DNA from: Orenia marismortui DSM 5156
GTDB lineage: Bacteria; Bacillota; Halanaerobiia; Halobacteroidales; Halobacteroidaceae
NCBI RefSeq assembly: GCF_000379025.1
Contig: NZ_KB900619.1
Coordinates: 75,207 to 139,206 of the forward strand
Direction of reading: 5' to 3'
DNA: 64,000 nucleotides
Shown: one piece after another, positions 18,229 through 26,224 of the stretch
Numbering within the stretch: the first letter of the stretch is position 1
Layout: the number at the start of each line of letters is the position of its first letter
The notes under the pieces: generated by a model
Databases searched by the model: none
What the model was told of the DNA's origin: nothing
Seen by the model: the letters and a program-made list of their open reading frames with translations, nothing else
Position numbers and translations under genes: made by a program

Positions 18229-19329
18229 TTAGCTCTTAGCTGAAAGTTTATCTTTTAATTTTTGAATTTGATCATTAGTTAATTTTAATCTATTTTTAAA
18301 ATAACTATCAGTTAGCTGAGTTAAATTTCTCTTAAAATCAGCTCCTAACATCTGTACAAAAGCATAAGCAATTAAGCTTTCATCACGATACTCACCAATT
18401 CCTAACTTATTAGATTCTTGGTAATCAGTTACTATTTCTTCCCAAGTAGCCCCCATCAGCGAAGCCAAAACTGCTGATATAATTCCAGTCCTATCAGTTC
18501 CTATTCGACAATGAATTAAAAATGGAGGAGAATTATTATCATCAAGTATAAATTCAACAATCCTTTTTAACAAATTAGCAAAGTCATCACTGTCAGTTAT
18601 ATAGTAGAACATATCATAATTATAACCTTTATTAGTGTAGATAGCATGGTCATTATCTACAATCTTTTTATAATAATTTAAGTCTGTTGGAATATTCTCT
18701 TCACTATCAGATAAGTTAATTATAGAATTGATTTGCTTAACTTCTATTAACTCTTGTACCATCTTAAGCCGTTTATTTTCTAACGGATGATCAGCTCTTG
18801 ATGCCTTAAAGGGGTGATATGATCTATATAATATATTTTCACCTATATCACCTGAATTAATCGCCCTAAAGTTAGTCAATTCCTCATCAGATTTATACTC
18901 TAACTTATACTCTGCTATTTTAGAGTTAAGCTTTTTAATTTTAGTAAATTTACTGTTATCTAAATGGATAATCTGATTATAGCCGTTGATGTAATTATCG
19001 TAGAACTTATGCTCTAAAGATAAGGATTCTGGAGCTTCTAAAGAATGGCTACCATTGATTATAAACCTAAACTCTGCCTGTCCAGAACTACCTGGAATAT
19101 TTACTTTATGGATATCTTTTTTTAGGAACCATAAACTATTAGAAACCTTCTTTAAATCAAAAGTACTCCTCCAAGCAGTAAAGCTTCCCTTTAGTGAAAC
19201 TTTATTCACAGCTATACCTCTTAATTTTTTCTGATATACTCTTTTCTCAAATATGAAAAAAACTTTATCATTATTAACTACATATCCTTTAAGCTTATCC
19301 TTATAAGTAATCTGGTGTATAATTTTCAT
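18229..19329 (-). CDS. Tyrosine/dual-specificity phosphatase with a CBM48-like N-terminal domain
   Basis: About 366 residues. The C-terminal two thirds match the bacterial protein-tyrosine-phosphatase family (Y_phosphatase3 type). They include FRAINSGDIGENILYRS, INLSDSEEN, and the catalytic P-loop HCRIGTDRTG (Cys-x5-Arg) near residue 275. The first 100 residues look like an early-set glycogen-binding fold: LKGSFTAWRSTFDLKK, then WFLKKDI and AEFRFIINGS, resembling AMPK-beta/CBM48. Such a fusion recalls glucan phosphatases of plants, but no starch or glycogen gene is near. Substrate could be phosphotyrosine, phosphoinositide or phosphoglucan. Start chosen at the second ATG after AGGATGG. The phosphatase call is firm, the CBM48 call moderate. 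Confidence 0.78.
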   Translation of the reverse strand: MKIIHQITYKDKLKGYVVNNDKVFFIFEKRVYQKKLRGIAVNKVSLKGSFTAWRSTFDLKKVSNSLWFLKKDIHKVNIPGSSGQAEFRFIINGSHSLEAPESLSLEHKFYDNYINGYNQIIHLDNSKFTKIKKLNSKIAEYKLEYKSDEELTNFRAINSGDIGENILYRSYHPFKASRADHPLENKRLKMVQELIEVKQINSIINLSDSEENIPTDLNYYKKIVDNDHAIYTNKGYNYDMFYYITDSDDFANLLKRIVEFILDDNNSPPFLIHCRIGTDRTGIISAVLASLMGATWEEIVTDYQESNKLGIGEYRDESLIAYAFVQMLGADFKRNLTQLTDSYFKNRLKLTNDQIQKLKDKLSAKS

Positions 19330-19360
19330 CACCATCCTATAATCTTTAATAAAAATTAAG

Positions 19361-19443
19361 GCTTAACACCAAACTTTGTGGTTAATATTAATTCTAGATT
19401 TAAATTTTATAAATCATTTTATTGGTGTTGCTTTGTGTTAAGC
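19361..19443 (-). terminator. Inverted repeat between the flavin reductase and phosphatase genes
   Basis: GCTTAACACCAA at 19361 can pair with TTGGTGTT at 19422 or with GTGTTAAGC at 19435. On the minus strand the structure is followed by CCTTAATTTTTATT. It probably ends the flavin reductase transcript, although the loop is large (about 50 bases). Confidence 0.45.
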
Positions 19444-19470
19444 AGTGCTAAAAATAAGGTTTTAAAAGGC

Positions 19471-20001
19471 TTATTTTTTCTTACTATTTAAATAAGTAGG
19501 AGCAGATTTAGGTGATTTACCTTTAAGTACCTGATAATAATAATCATAGGTCATAGGAGTTTTATCATTAATCATTTCCGAATTAACTATCTTAGAGATA
19601 AATAGTGTATGAGTCTCAACCACAACACTATCAATCACTTCACATTCAATATTAGCCACAGTATGTTCTAATAGGATTGGAGCACCAGTTACCCCATATT
19701 TATAATCTAAACCTTCAAACTTATTGATCTCTCTACCTTTTCTAAAGCCAAATCTACCAATAAATTTCATCGGAGTCTCTTCTGCTAAAATAGAAATACT
19801 CAAAACAGCACTATCTTTAATAAATTCATGAGTTAGATGATCTTTATTAATACAAACTGCTATCGTTGGTGGCTCAGCACTGGTCTGAGTAATAGCATTA
19901 GCAATTAATCCATTTATTTCATCTCCACTTTTAGAGCTAATCACATATAAACCATAATTAATCTTCATCAAAGCTTCTAAACTAATCTCTTGTGGATCCA
20001 C
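19471..20001 (-). CDS. Flavin reductase-like FMN-binding protein
   Basis: About 176 residues of the split-barrel flavin reductase family, which bind FMN and include flavoredoxins and the partners of rubredoxin-linked diflavin systems. Visible family blocks are INYGLYVISSKSGDEINGL, ANAITQTSAEPPTIAVCIN, and SISILAEETPMKFIGRFGFR. The start is GTG at 20001, eight bases after GGAGGTG; the TTG further upstream overlaps that site. It likely shuttles electrons to the flavodiiron or rubredoxin system encoded elsewhere in this window, but direct evidence is lacking. Confidence 0.85.
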   Translation of the reverse strand: MDPQEISLEALMKINYGLYVISSKSGDEINGLIANAITQTSAEPPTIAVCINKDHLTHEFIKDSAVLSISILAEETPMKFIGRFGFRKGREINKFEGLDYKYGVTGAPILLEHTVANIECEVIDSVVVETHTLFISKIVNSEMINDKTPMTYDYYYQVLKGKSPKSAPTYLNSKKK

Positions 20002-20198
20002 AGACTTCACCTCCAAATTAAATCAAATAAGTGATCATATGCCTATAAAAAATATCCTTGCAATGATTGGCTAAGTAGAAATCTTTAGTTTTAGAAAAAG
20101 CAGCTATCAATATAGAATACTCTACATTCCAACCATCACAAGAATCTAAGAACTCACAACTAATAAAATCTCAATTTCCTAAGAGTTAACAATCATTT

Positions 20199-21053
20199 TT
20201 ATTTAAACTCTTGTAAAAAGTCTACTAACTTCTCACTCTTTTGACTCTTACCGGCTAATTTTTTTCCTTTAATCTGAGGATGCTTCTCTCTAAATAGAGG
20301 TCTTTCATTCTTATAGATAATACCTAATGGAATCTTATCTCCCCACTCTTCAGCCTTCTCTAATGCTTGCTGGTAATTACTAGGATCATAAGATTCATCT
20401 AAGCTATATACTCTCTGACTATACCACTTATAAGTGTTAACTTTATTAAAAGAGACACAGGGTTGTAAAATATCTACTAATGCATATCCCTTATGATTTA
20501 AAGCAGCCTTAATCATCTCTTTTAAATGCTCTGAATCCCCCACAAAGCTTCTAGCTACAAAACTAGCCTCCATAGCAACTGCAAACTTAATAGGATTAAA
20601 AGGCTTAGCAGTGATTCCATTTGGTTGTACTGCAGTCTTTGTCCCCTCTCCAGAAGTAGGAGAAGCCTGCCCTTTAGTCAGACCATAAATTTGATTATCA
20701 TGAACCAAATGGGCTATATCGGGATTTCGCCTAATATTATGCAGAATATGATTTCCTCCTTCTCCGTAGGTATCACCTTCACCTGATTCTACAATGACCT
20801 TCATCTCAGGATTAGCAATTCTCATCCCAATTGCTGGTGGTAAAGCCCGACCATGAAGCCCATTAAATCCATTAACCTTAATATAATGAGGCATCTTAGC
20901 AGCTTGACCTATTCCTGTAAACATAGTAAGCTCTGATGGTTTTAGATTTAATTCTGCAAGTGCCTCTGCTAAAGCTTTTCTTAAAGGAATATCACCACAA
21001 CCTGGACACCAAGCAGTCTCTCGATCAATTTCATAAATACTGATATTAGACAT
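20199..21053 (-). CDS. korB: 2-oxoacid:ferredoxin oxidoreductase, beta subunit (KorB-like)
   Basis: Thiamine-diphosphate-binding subunit of a 2-oxoacid:ferredoxin oxidoreductase, 284 residues. WCPGCGD at 15-21 and the ThDP/Mg loop ESGEGDTYGEGGNH near residue 90 are intact, followed by DNQIYGLTKGQASPTS. It works with the adjacent KorA subunit in oxidative decarboxylation of a 2-oxoacid (2-oxoglutarate is most likely by pattern) to the acyl-CoA and reduced ferredoxin. The subunit has no ferredoxin domain of its own. Its ATG overlaps the KorA stop by one base (TAATG). Confidence 0.93.
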   Translation of the reverse strand: MSNISIYEIDRETAWCPGCGDIPLRKALAEALAELNLKPSELTMFTGIGQAAKMPHYIKVNGFNGLHGRALPPAIGMRIANPEMKVIVESGEGDTYGEGGNHILHNIRRNPDIAHLVHDNQIYGLTKGQASPTSGEGTKTAVQPNGITAKPFNPIKFAVAMEASFVARSFVGDSEHLKEMIKAALNHKGYALVDILQPCVSFNKVNTYKWYSQRVYSLDESYDPSNYQQALEKAEEWGDKIPLGIIYKNERPLFREKHPQIKGKKLAGKSQKSEKLVDFLQEFK

Positions 21054-22750
21054 TATCTAATCACCTCTTCTGCTCTATGATAAATTTCTTTTCCACTAAA
21101 TGGTCTACCATCATACTTTAATATCTGGTAATTTGCTGCAATTCCACTTTCACTTCTAATCAATTTAGCAAATTGTCCTGTAGCATTATTCTCAACCACT
21201 ATTAATTCAGCTGAATTATTATTAATTAATTCTATCAATTTTGATGTTGCTAAAGGCCATACATCACTAAAAGATAACAGCCCTATTCTATTGCCTTCAT
21301 CTTCCAATAACTCTCTAGCCTCTAAAAGTGGGCCATAAGTAGATCCCCAGCCTACAAGTAAGTAATCGATCTCTTCTGGACCTATATATTTAGGTTCTAA
21401 CAAATCTTCAGCTATTAACTTTTCTAACTTCTTAGCTCTCTTATCAACCATCTTAATTCTAGTCTCAGAATCTTCTATAATATGCCCCTTTTGATCATGC
21501 TCATCACTATCAATTAGGACTACATCATCAACTATCTGACCTGGATAAGCCAAGGGAGAAATACCATCTTCAGTAAATTGATAACGTTTGTAATCCTTTA
21601 TCTTAGCTGCTTCTTCATCACTGATAAATCCATCTTTGATCTCTAAAGCTTCAAAGTCAAAATCTTTAATATTCTTCTTTGAATCTGCTAAAAATTGATC
21701 ACTTAAAATAACCACAGGCATTTGATAATTTTCAGCTATATTCATTGCTCTAAAGCTCTGATAAAAAGCATCTTCATTATCCCTTGGAGCTATTACCATT
21801 AATGGAAAATCACCTTGTGATGCATTAATCGCAAATAATAAGTCACCTTGCTCTGTTCTAGTAGGTAATCCTGTCGCAGGACCAGGTCGTTGCACCTCTG
21901 CTATTACTAATGGAATTTCAGCAATTCCAGCTAGACCCAAGGCTTCTACCATCAAAGCAAATCCTCCACCAGAACTCCCTGTCATTGAACGTATTCCACT
22001 ATAAGAACCACCTAAGGCCATCATAATTGCAGCAATCTCATCTTCTGCCTGCTCTACAACTATCCCTAATTCATTCTCTTTACTTGCTATATAGTTCATT
22101 ACTCCAGTAGCTGGTGTCATTGGATATGCAGAATAAAATTGAACCCCACCTGTAATTGCTCCTAATCCAAGAGCTTGATTACCATCAATTAAGATTTCAT
22201 CCTTTCTTGGAGAAACTTCTGGCAGCTTTAGCTTAACCTCTAACTCTTCATAGCCTTTCTCTAAAGCTTCTAAATTGGTCTTTAAAACATCTTCACCTTT
22301 GCTAGCAAAGTAATCCTTTATAACCTCTTTACTTAGATCTAAATCTAATCCTAATAACTTTAGTACTGCACCAACAAAGACAATATTAGCAGCTTTATGA
22401 TTACCAACCTCTTTGGCAACTTTTTTAGCTTCTATGGATATTAATTCTTTATCCAAATCTTCCATTATACCATCATATAAGATATAGCCATCATCACTCA
22501 CTTTATCTTGATGGACCTTAATTGTCTCTTGATTTAAAGCCAACAAAATATCTTCTTTAACCTCAGGTCCGCTGACCTCTTCTGTACCAAATCTAATACT
22601 CATAAAATTATGTCCACCACGCACTCGAGATTCGTAATCTTTACTAGAATAAATATTAAACCCCATTCTGAAAAAAGTCTTAGATAAAATCTTATTCAAA
22701 GTTGCTAAACCTTGACCTGCTTCTCCACCTATTACCAAGTTTAATTTCAC
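21053..22750 (-). CDS. korA: 2-oxoacid:ferredoxin oxidoreductase, fused gamma-alpha subunit (KorA-like)
   Basis: A 565-residue subunit. An N-terminal gamma domain (GGEAGQGL, SRVRGGHNF, about 1-180) is fused to the alpha pyrimidine-binding domain (GNQALGLGAITGGVQFYSAYPMTPAT, then EQAEDEIAAIMMALGGSYSG and TGSSGGGFALMVEALGLAG). The QRPGPATGLPTRTEQGDL block is typical of KorA. The GTG start has GGAGG eight bases upstream; an out-of-frame ATG lies between. Gene order korA-korB is standard. It supplies reduced ferredoxin for the anaerobic metabolism suggested by the other genes. Confidence 0.93.
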   Translation of the reverse strand: MKLNLVIGGEAGQGLATLNKILSKTFFRMGFNIYSSKDYESRVRGGHNFMSIRFGTEEVSGPEVKEDILLALNQETIKVHQDKVSDDGYILYDGIMEDLDKELISIEAKKVAKEVGNHKAANIVFVGAVLKLLGLDLDLSKEVIKDYFASKGEDVLKTNLEALEKGYEELEVKLKLPEVSPRKDEILIDGNQALGLGAITGGVQFYSAYPMTPATGVMNYIASKENELGIVVEQAEDEIAAIMMALGGSYSGIRSMTGSSGGGFALMVEALGLAGIAEIPLVIAEVQRPGPATGLPTRTEQGDLLFAINASQGDFPLMVIAPRDNEDAFYQSFRAMNIAENYQMPVVILSDQFLADSKKNIKDFDFEALEIKDGFISDEEAAKIKDYKRYQFTEDGISPLAYPGQIVDDVVLIDSDEHDQKGHIIEDSETRIKMVDKRAKKLEKLIAEDLLEPKYIGPEEIDYLLVGWGSTYGPLLEARELLEDEGNRIGLLSFSDVWPLATSKLIELINNNSAELIVVENNATGQFAKLIRSESGIAANYQILKYDGRPFSGKEIYHRAEEVIR

Positions 22751-22814
22751 TCATATTACCTCCTTTAAGATTAATTTCAACCATATATCGAACTATCAAT
22801 GAATATAGCTTGAA

Positions 22815-23033
22815 TCAGACTGGATCATAAGTATAAATAACTGAAAGAAATCCTTTAGCTACTGACGAAGCTCTAACATAGCTATTAATATCAACAAAGT
22901 CTCTTCCAGATGAGCCTAAATCAACAAGATTACTCCCATTCACTTTTATTTCTGGTCTATTTATTGCTTTTTGATCAATAAGATCCCAGCCTTGATTATT
23001 AAATGGCAGTAAAGAAGAATTTACAAGGGTCAT
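22815..23033 (-). CDS. Hypothetical protein, 72 residues
   Basis: Unrecognised. The start at 23033 (ATG) has GAGGTG at good spacing, better than the GTG three codons upstream. The protein is rich in Asn, Ser and Val, with no membrane segment, signal peptide or Cys; the sequence ends in VIYTYDPV. It is the third of three closely spaced genes after the encapsulated ferritin (17-base gap to the second), so it may belong to that operon. The korA gene starts 64 bases further on. Confidence 0.6.
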   Translation of the reverse strand: MTLVNSSLLPFNNQGWDLIDQKAINRPEIKVNGSNLVDLGSSGRDFVDINSYVRASSVAKGFLSVIYTYDPV

Positions 23034-23050
23034 TAAGATCACCTCAATTT

Positions 23051-23272
23051 TTAATTTATTCTATTAATTTCCTTAAATTGATAGGCCCTTTCTCTAGTTA
23101 ATAGATTTAACTCTTTAATATATTCTTCTAGCTCTTGTTGAAAGTCTTGGATTAATTCCAAATTACTCTGTTCTTTAATAGACTCATTAACCAACTTTGC
23201 TTCTGTATATCTCATCTTTCTAATGCATGATGCCATCTTAGAATTTAGAAAACAGATAGTCTCTTCTTTCAT
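23051..23272 (-). CDS. Hypothetical protein, 73 residues
   Basis: Unrecognised. The start MKEET follows GGGAGTG. The protein is helical and charged, with two Cys near the N-terminus (ETICFLNSKMASCIRKM) and a probable coiled coil from about residue 30 to 65. It lies 31 bases downstream of the encapsulated ferritin gene, in the same direction. It might be a partner or regulator of the ferritin cargo. That rests on position only. Confidence 0.6.
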   Translation of the reverse strand: MKEETICFLNSKMASCIRKMRYTEAKLVNESIKEQSNLELIQDFQQELEEYIKELNLLTRERAYQFKEINRIN

Positions 23273-23303
23273 ATTTATCACTCCCATTAAGAGTAAATAT
23301 CGA

Positions 23304-23657
23304 TTATTTTAGCCCCTTGATACCTAAAGAATTATCTAAACTACCTTCACTCTGACTATGATCATGTCCCTCATCTTCTATAGCAGTAATATCACCTTTT
23401 GTAAATAAAAATTCACGTAAGTACTCATCCCATTTAGTATAATTTCTCCTTAGCCACTCTAACCCCATACATGCATGCTCTATCTCCTCATCACGATTAT
23501 GCTCTACTATTGCTTTTAATTGAGGATCACTAGTAGCTGCTGCCCTTTGGTTATACCAATCTACTGCTTCCATCTCTTCAATTACACTTTGAATCATTCT
23601 ATGAAATTCTTTTACCTCTTCTGGTAGATTTGTCTCATGATATCCTTCACTTGCCAT
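23304..23657 (-). CDS. Encapsulated ferritin-like protein with cargo-loading tail
   Basis: A 117-residue member of the encapsulated ferritin (EncFtn) family, which forms a ring-shaped ferroxidase inside an encapsulin shell and stores iron. The core matches EncFtn closely: EEMEAVDWYNQRA, then HNRDEEIEHACMGLEWLRRN and LFTKGDITAIE. Candidate iron ligands, by memory of the Rhodospirillum protein, are Glu28, Trp34, Glu58 and His61. An acidic, His-rich linker leads to a C-terminal SLGIKGLK, which looks like an encapsulin targeting peptide. No shell gene is in the window; normally it lies next door. Start ATG follows a G-rich stretch. Confidence 0.9.
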   Translation of the reverse strand: MASEGYHETNLPEEVKEFHRMIQSVIEEMEAVDWYNQRAAATSDPQLKAIVEHNRDEEIEHACMGLEWLRRNYTKWDEYLREFLFTKGDITAIEDEGHDHSQSEGSLDNSLGIKGLK

Positions 23658-23675
23658 AATTAATAGCCCCCTTGT

Positions 23676-23752
23676 TTTTTAGGTGATAGGTTATAGGGGT
23701 TAGTAAGACCTTTCTATGTCCTAGCTCCTAACGCCTAACTCCAAAACTATCG
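23676..23752. repeat. Dispersed intergenic repeat, copy 1
   Basis: The segment begins TTTTTTAGGTGATAGG, contains ATAGGGGTT and a series of CCTA words, and ends CCAAAACTATCG. A second copy, in inverted orientation, is at 55733-55815. The two halves can pair through TAGG and CCTA words, giving a stem-loop. It lies just upstream of the encapsulated ferritin gene and could affect its expression. It has no coding capacity. Confidence 0.65.
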
Positions 23753-23867
23753 AATTATCATTCTATAACCACAAATTTAAATCTCGTTCTAAAGTTGAAT
23801 GACTATAATTATCACTTATCACCCCCATAAAGTTATTTGCTAACTAATAAAAGTAATAATCAACTCT

Positions 23868-24212
23868 CTAAATCCTCTCTTCTAATAAATTTATTGCTTC
23901 CTCTAGTGTCTTAACAAAGACATCGTCACCTAATAACTCTTTTAAATTTAGAATATAAAAGATCTCTTCTACATCAGAGTTTAAATTGCTAATTAGATAA
24001 CTAGCATTTTTATTATCTTGAAAGAGCTTAATTAAATTTCCTATTCCTGTAGAATCAACAAATTCTACACCTGCAAAATTAAAGATAATCTTATCATAAT
24101 TTTTATTTGTTTCTTTAGTTTTAGCTACTAAAGTATCTACTGTAGACATATCCAATTCACCCTGCATATCTATAATAGCTATATCTTTTCTCTGCTCTAC
24201 ATTAATTTTCAT
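23868..24212 (-). CDS. STAS-domain anti-anti-sigma factor
   Basis: A 114-residue single STAS domain of the SpoIIAA/RsbV type. The phosphorylation motif is VDSTGIGNL with Ser54. Such proteins bind an anti-sigma or switch kinase when unphosphorylated and release it when phosphorylated. Last gene in a group with a HATPase kinase-like protein and a PP2C phosphatase, which makes a full partner-switching set. The only odd neighbour is fapA between it and the kinase. Its start has TAGGAGG. Confidence 0.92.
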   Translation of the reverse strand: MKINVEQRKDIAIIDMQGELDMSTVDTLVAKTKETNKNYDKIIFNFAGVEFVDSTGIGNLIKLFQDNKNASYLISNLNSDVEEIFYILNLKELLGDDVFVKTLEEAINLLEERI

Positions 24213-24232
24213 TTTAACTACCTCCTATCAAA

Positions 24233-26224
24233 TCAAAATAAAGAGATCTTAGCTGATTTATCAAGATGAGCTGAAATTTTATCCCAATTTTTTTGGAATT
24301 TATACCTTCTATTCCCTATCTTTATTGATGTATTTATAAATAATTTATCTGCTATCACCTTCTTATCTTCTGGAACAATTACTTCAACTTGACTACCTGA
24401 TGAACTACCTAGCTCTTTTACTTTCACATCTTCATCAGCTTTAATCTTGCCCCCTCTAAAGAAGCCAGGCTGTCCACTTATCTCAACCCTCGCGTTAGAG
24501 GTTAGCTGAGAATTGTAAACCCCTTCCCCTGTAACTAAAATATCTCCGCTAGCAGTTAACTTTGAATTTTGAATATAACTAACTATAATTTGGGGATTAG
24601 ACTTTTTTATTGAGTCTAAAATATTACATACTAAAGTAATTAATTCTTTTAAATCTTTCAGCTCTGCCAAAGTATTAATATAACAGATACCTGTCAAATT
24701 AAATTTCTCCTTTAACTTAACAATTAATAGTTTCATCTCTTCAAATACTTCATCAATCTCTATATCTTGATTTAAATCATCAAGGCTTTTTAATATCTTA
24801 TAAATATCACTAAACTTACTACTAATTAATAGTTGAATAACTTCTTTATAACCTTTAAGTTTAATATCTTCAGTCTTAAAGGCTTGGTTAGACATTAACT
24901 CCTTTAAGGCCAAATTCAAACTTTCAAGCCTTTCTGCAAGCTTTCTTAAGTGATCATAAGCCTCTTTGTAATAGACTGATAGCTTGCCTACAATAATTTC
25001 ACTACCAACTACATTTCCTTTAATTTTCACACCCTGTTCAGCCTCTAAATAAGCGCTATTAACATTACGCTTAACTATAATCTTTCCTGTAGCCTTAACT
25101 CGAAAATTATCACAGACATCTCTAGATATAATTACATCACCATTAAAATTAATATTTCCCACTGACATATCTACATCACCCAAAATATCTAAAACTTCAA
25201 TTACACTAAGTTTGCCTTTATTAATAGTTGGTCTACCAGATTTCAAAGCTACTGCTTTATTATCTACTAGCTCCACACTCTCTTCATCTATTGACCACTC
25301 TATATCTTTGGGTGCTTCAACCTCTATCTCTTCACCGAAGATATTATATCCACTCTCTCCTACAACAGCAGGCTCTTTTTTAGCTATCAATTCTCCCTGT
25401 TGGACAGAAGTAACTTGATTCATAGTAAAATAATCAATCTTATCTTTGTCATCATCTTCAGTAATTTTCTCTTCATTAAAAATATATCTAATCACACTAT
25501 CCTTACTTTTTACAGGCTCTTTACCATCAGCAATTAAAAACTCTTCATTAGTTTCTGCTAAAGCTTGCTGTATCTTTGTATGTTTTAAACCATAACTAAT
25601 CTTTAATTCTGATAATTGATCATAGATATCATCTAGTTCTACTTTTTTAGCTTCAATCTCTTCAATCTTTTCTGCTACAACTATATACTCTTGTGAAGAA
25701 GATGGAATTAATTTAGGTTCAAAATGGCAGCCATTTTCTTGAATCACTGTTATATACGCCGAAAATTCATCCTCACTTACTCTAATTTTAACCTCTGAAA
25801 CTGCTTCTCTATCAACAGCTTCTACCTTTACTTCTTTATCCTCAGATAAGATAATCCAGTCATCAACTTCTTCTTGATTAAGATATAATTTGATCCCCTC
25901 GCCTGCTTTGATAACGGGATATCTTTTCTCAACCTCCTGAGTTAAAGAGAGGATATTATTTTTCAACTCAACTGAATTTTTATCTTCATTTTGATCTTTA
26001 ATAGTCTCTTTCTTATCTAAGCCATCTTCTTTATTCTCTTTTCTATTGTTAACAGTAAGTTTTACTTTGGCCTCCCTTTTCCCAAAACCCAAAAACCCTT
26101 CTCGTCCTTCTTCCAAAACCTCTATATCTACCTCTTCTCTACTGCACTCTAACATTTCTAAGCCCTGCTCTATAACTTGACTAATACTTTCCCCCCTAAA
26201 AATCACTGAAACAGATTTACTCAT
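24233..26224 (-). CDS. FapA-family protein (DUF342) with N-terminal Jag_N-like domain
   Basis: A 663-residue protein of the FapA/DUF342 polymer-forming family. Residues 1-55 are a Jag_N-like domain (ISQVIEQGLEMLECSREEVDIEVLEEGREGFLGFG). The central part carries the FapA beta-helix (GDVDMSVGNINFNGDVIISRDV, VNSAYLEAEQGVKIKGNVVGSEIIVG). A coiled region follows at about 410-540, then more helix repeats. FapA-type proteins influence flagellar assembly and cell-surface structures. It is embedded between a STAS protein and a HATPase, whose stop its start overlaps by 8 bases, so it is probably an output or scaffold of this signalling unit. Confidence 0.85.
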   Translation of the reverse strand: MSKSVSVIFRGESISQVIEQGLEMLECSREEVDIEVLEEGREGFLGFGKREAKVKLTVNNRKENKEDGLDKKETIKDQNEDKNSVELKNNILSLTQEVEKRYPVIKAGEGIKLYLNQEEVDDWIILSEDKEVKVEAVDREAVSEVKIRVSEDEFSAYITVIQENGCHFEPKLIPSSSQEYIVVAEKIEEIEAKKVELDDIYDQLSELKISYGLKHTKIQQALAETNEEFLIADGKEPVKSKDSVIRYIFNEEKITEDDDKDKIDYFTMNQVTSVQQGELIAKKEPAVVGESGYNIFGEEIEVEAPKDIEWSIDEESVELVDNKAVALKSGRPTINKGKLSVIEVLDILGDVDMSVGNINFNGDVIISRDVCDNFRVKATGKIIVKRNVNSAYLEAEQGVKIKGNVVGSEIIVGKLSVYYKEAYDHLRKLAERLESLNLALKELMSNQAFKTEDIKLKGYKEVIQLLISSKFSDIYKILKSLDDLNQDIEIDEVFEEMKLLIVKLKEKFNLTGICYINTLAELKDLKELITLVCNILDSIKKSNPQIIVSYIQNSKLTASGDILVTGEGVYNSQLTSNARVEISGQPGFFRGGKIKADEDVKVKELGSSSGSQVEVIVPEDKKVIADKLFINTSIKIGNRRYKFQKNWDKISAHLDKSAKISLF

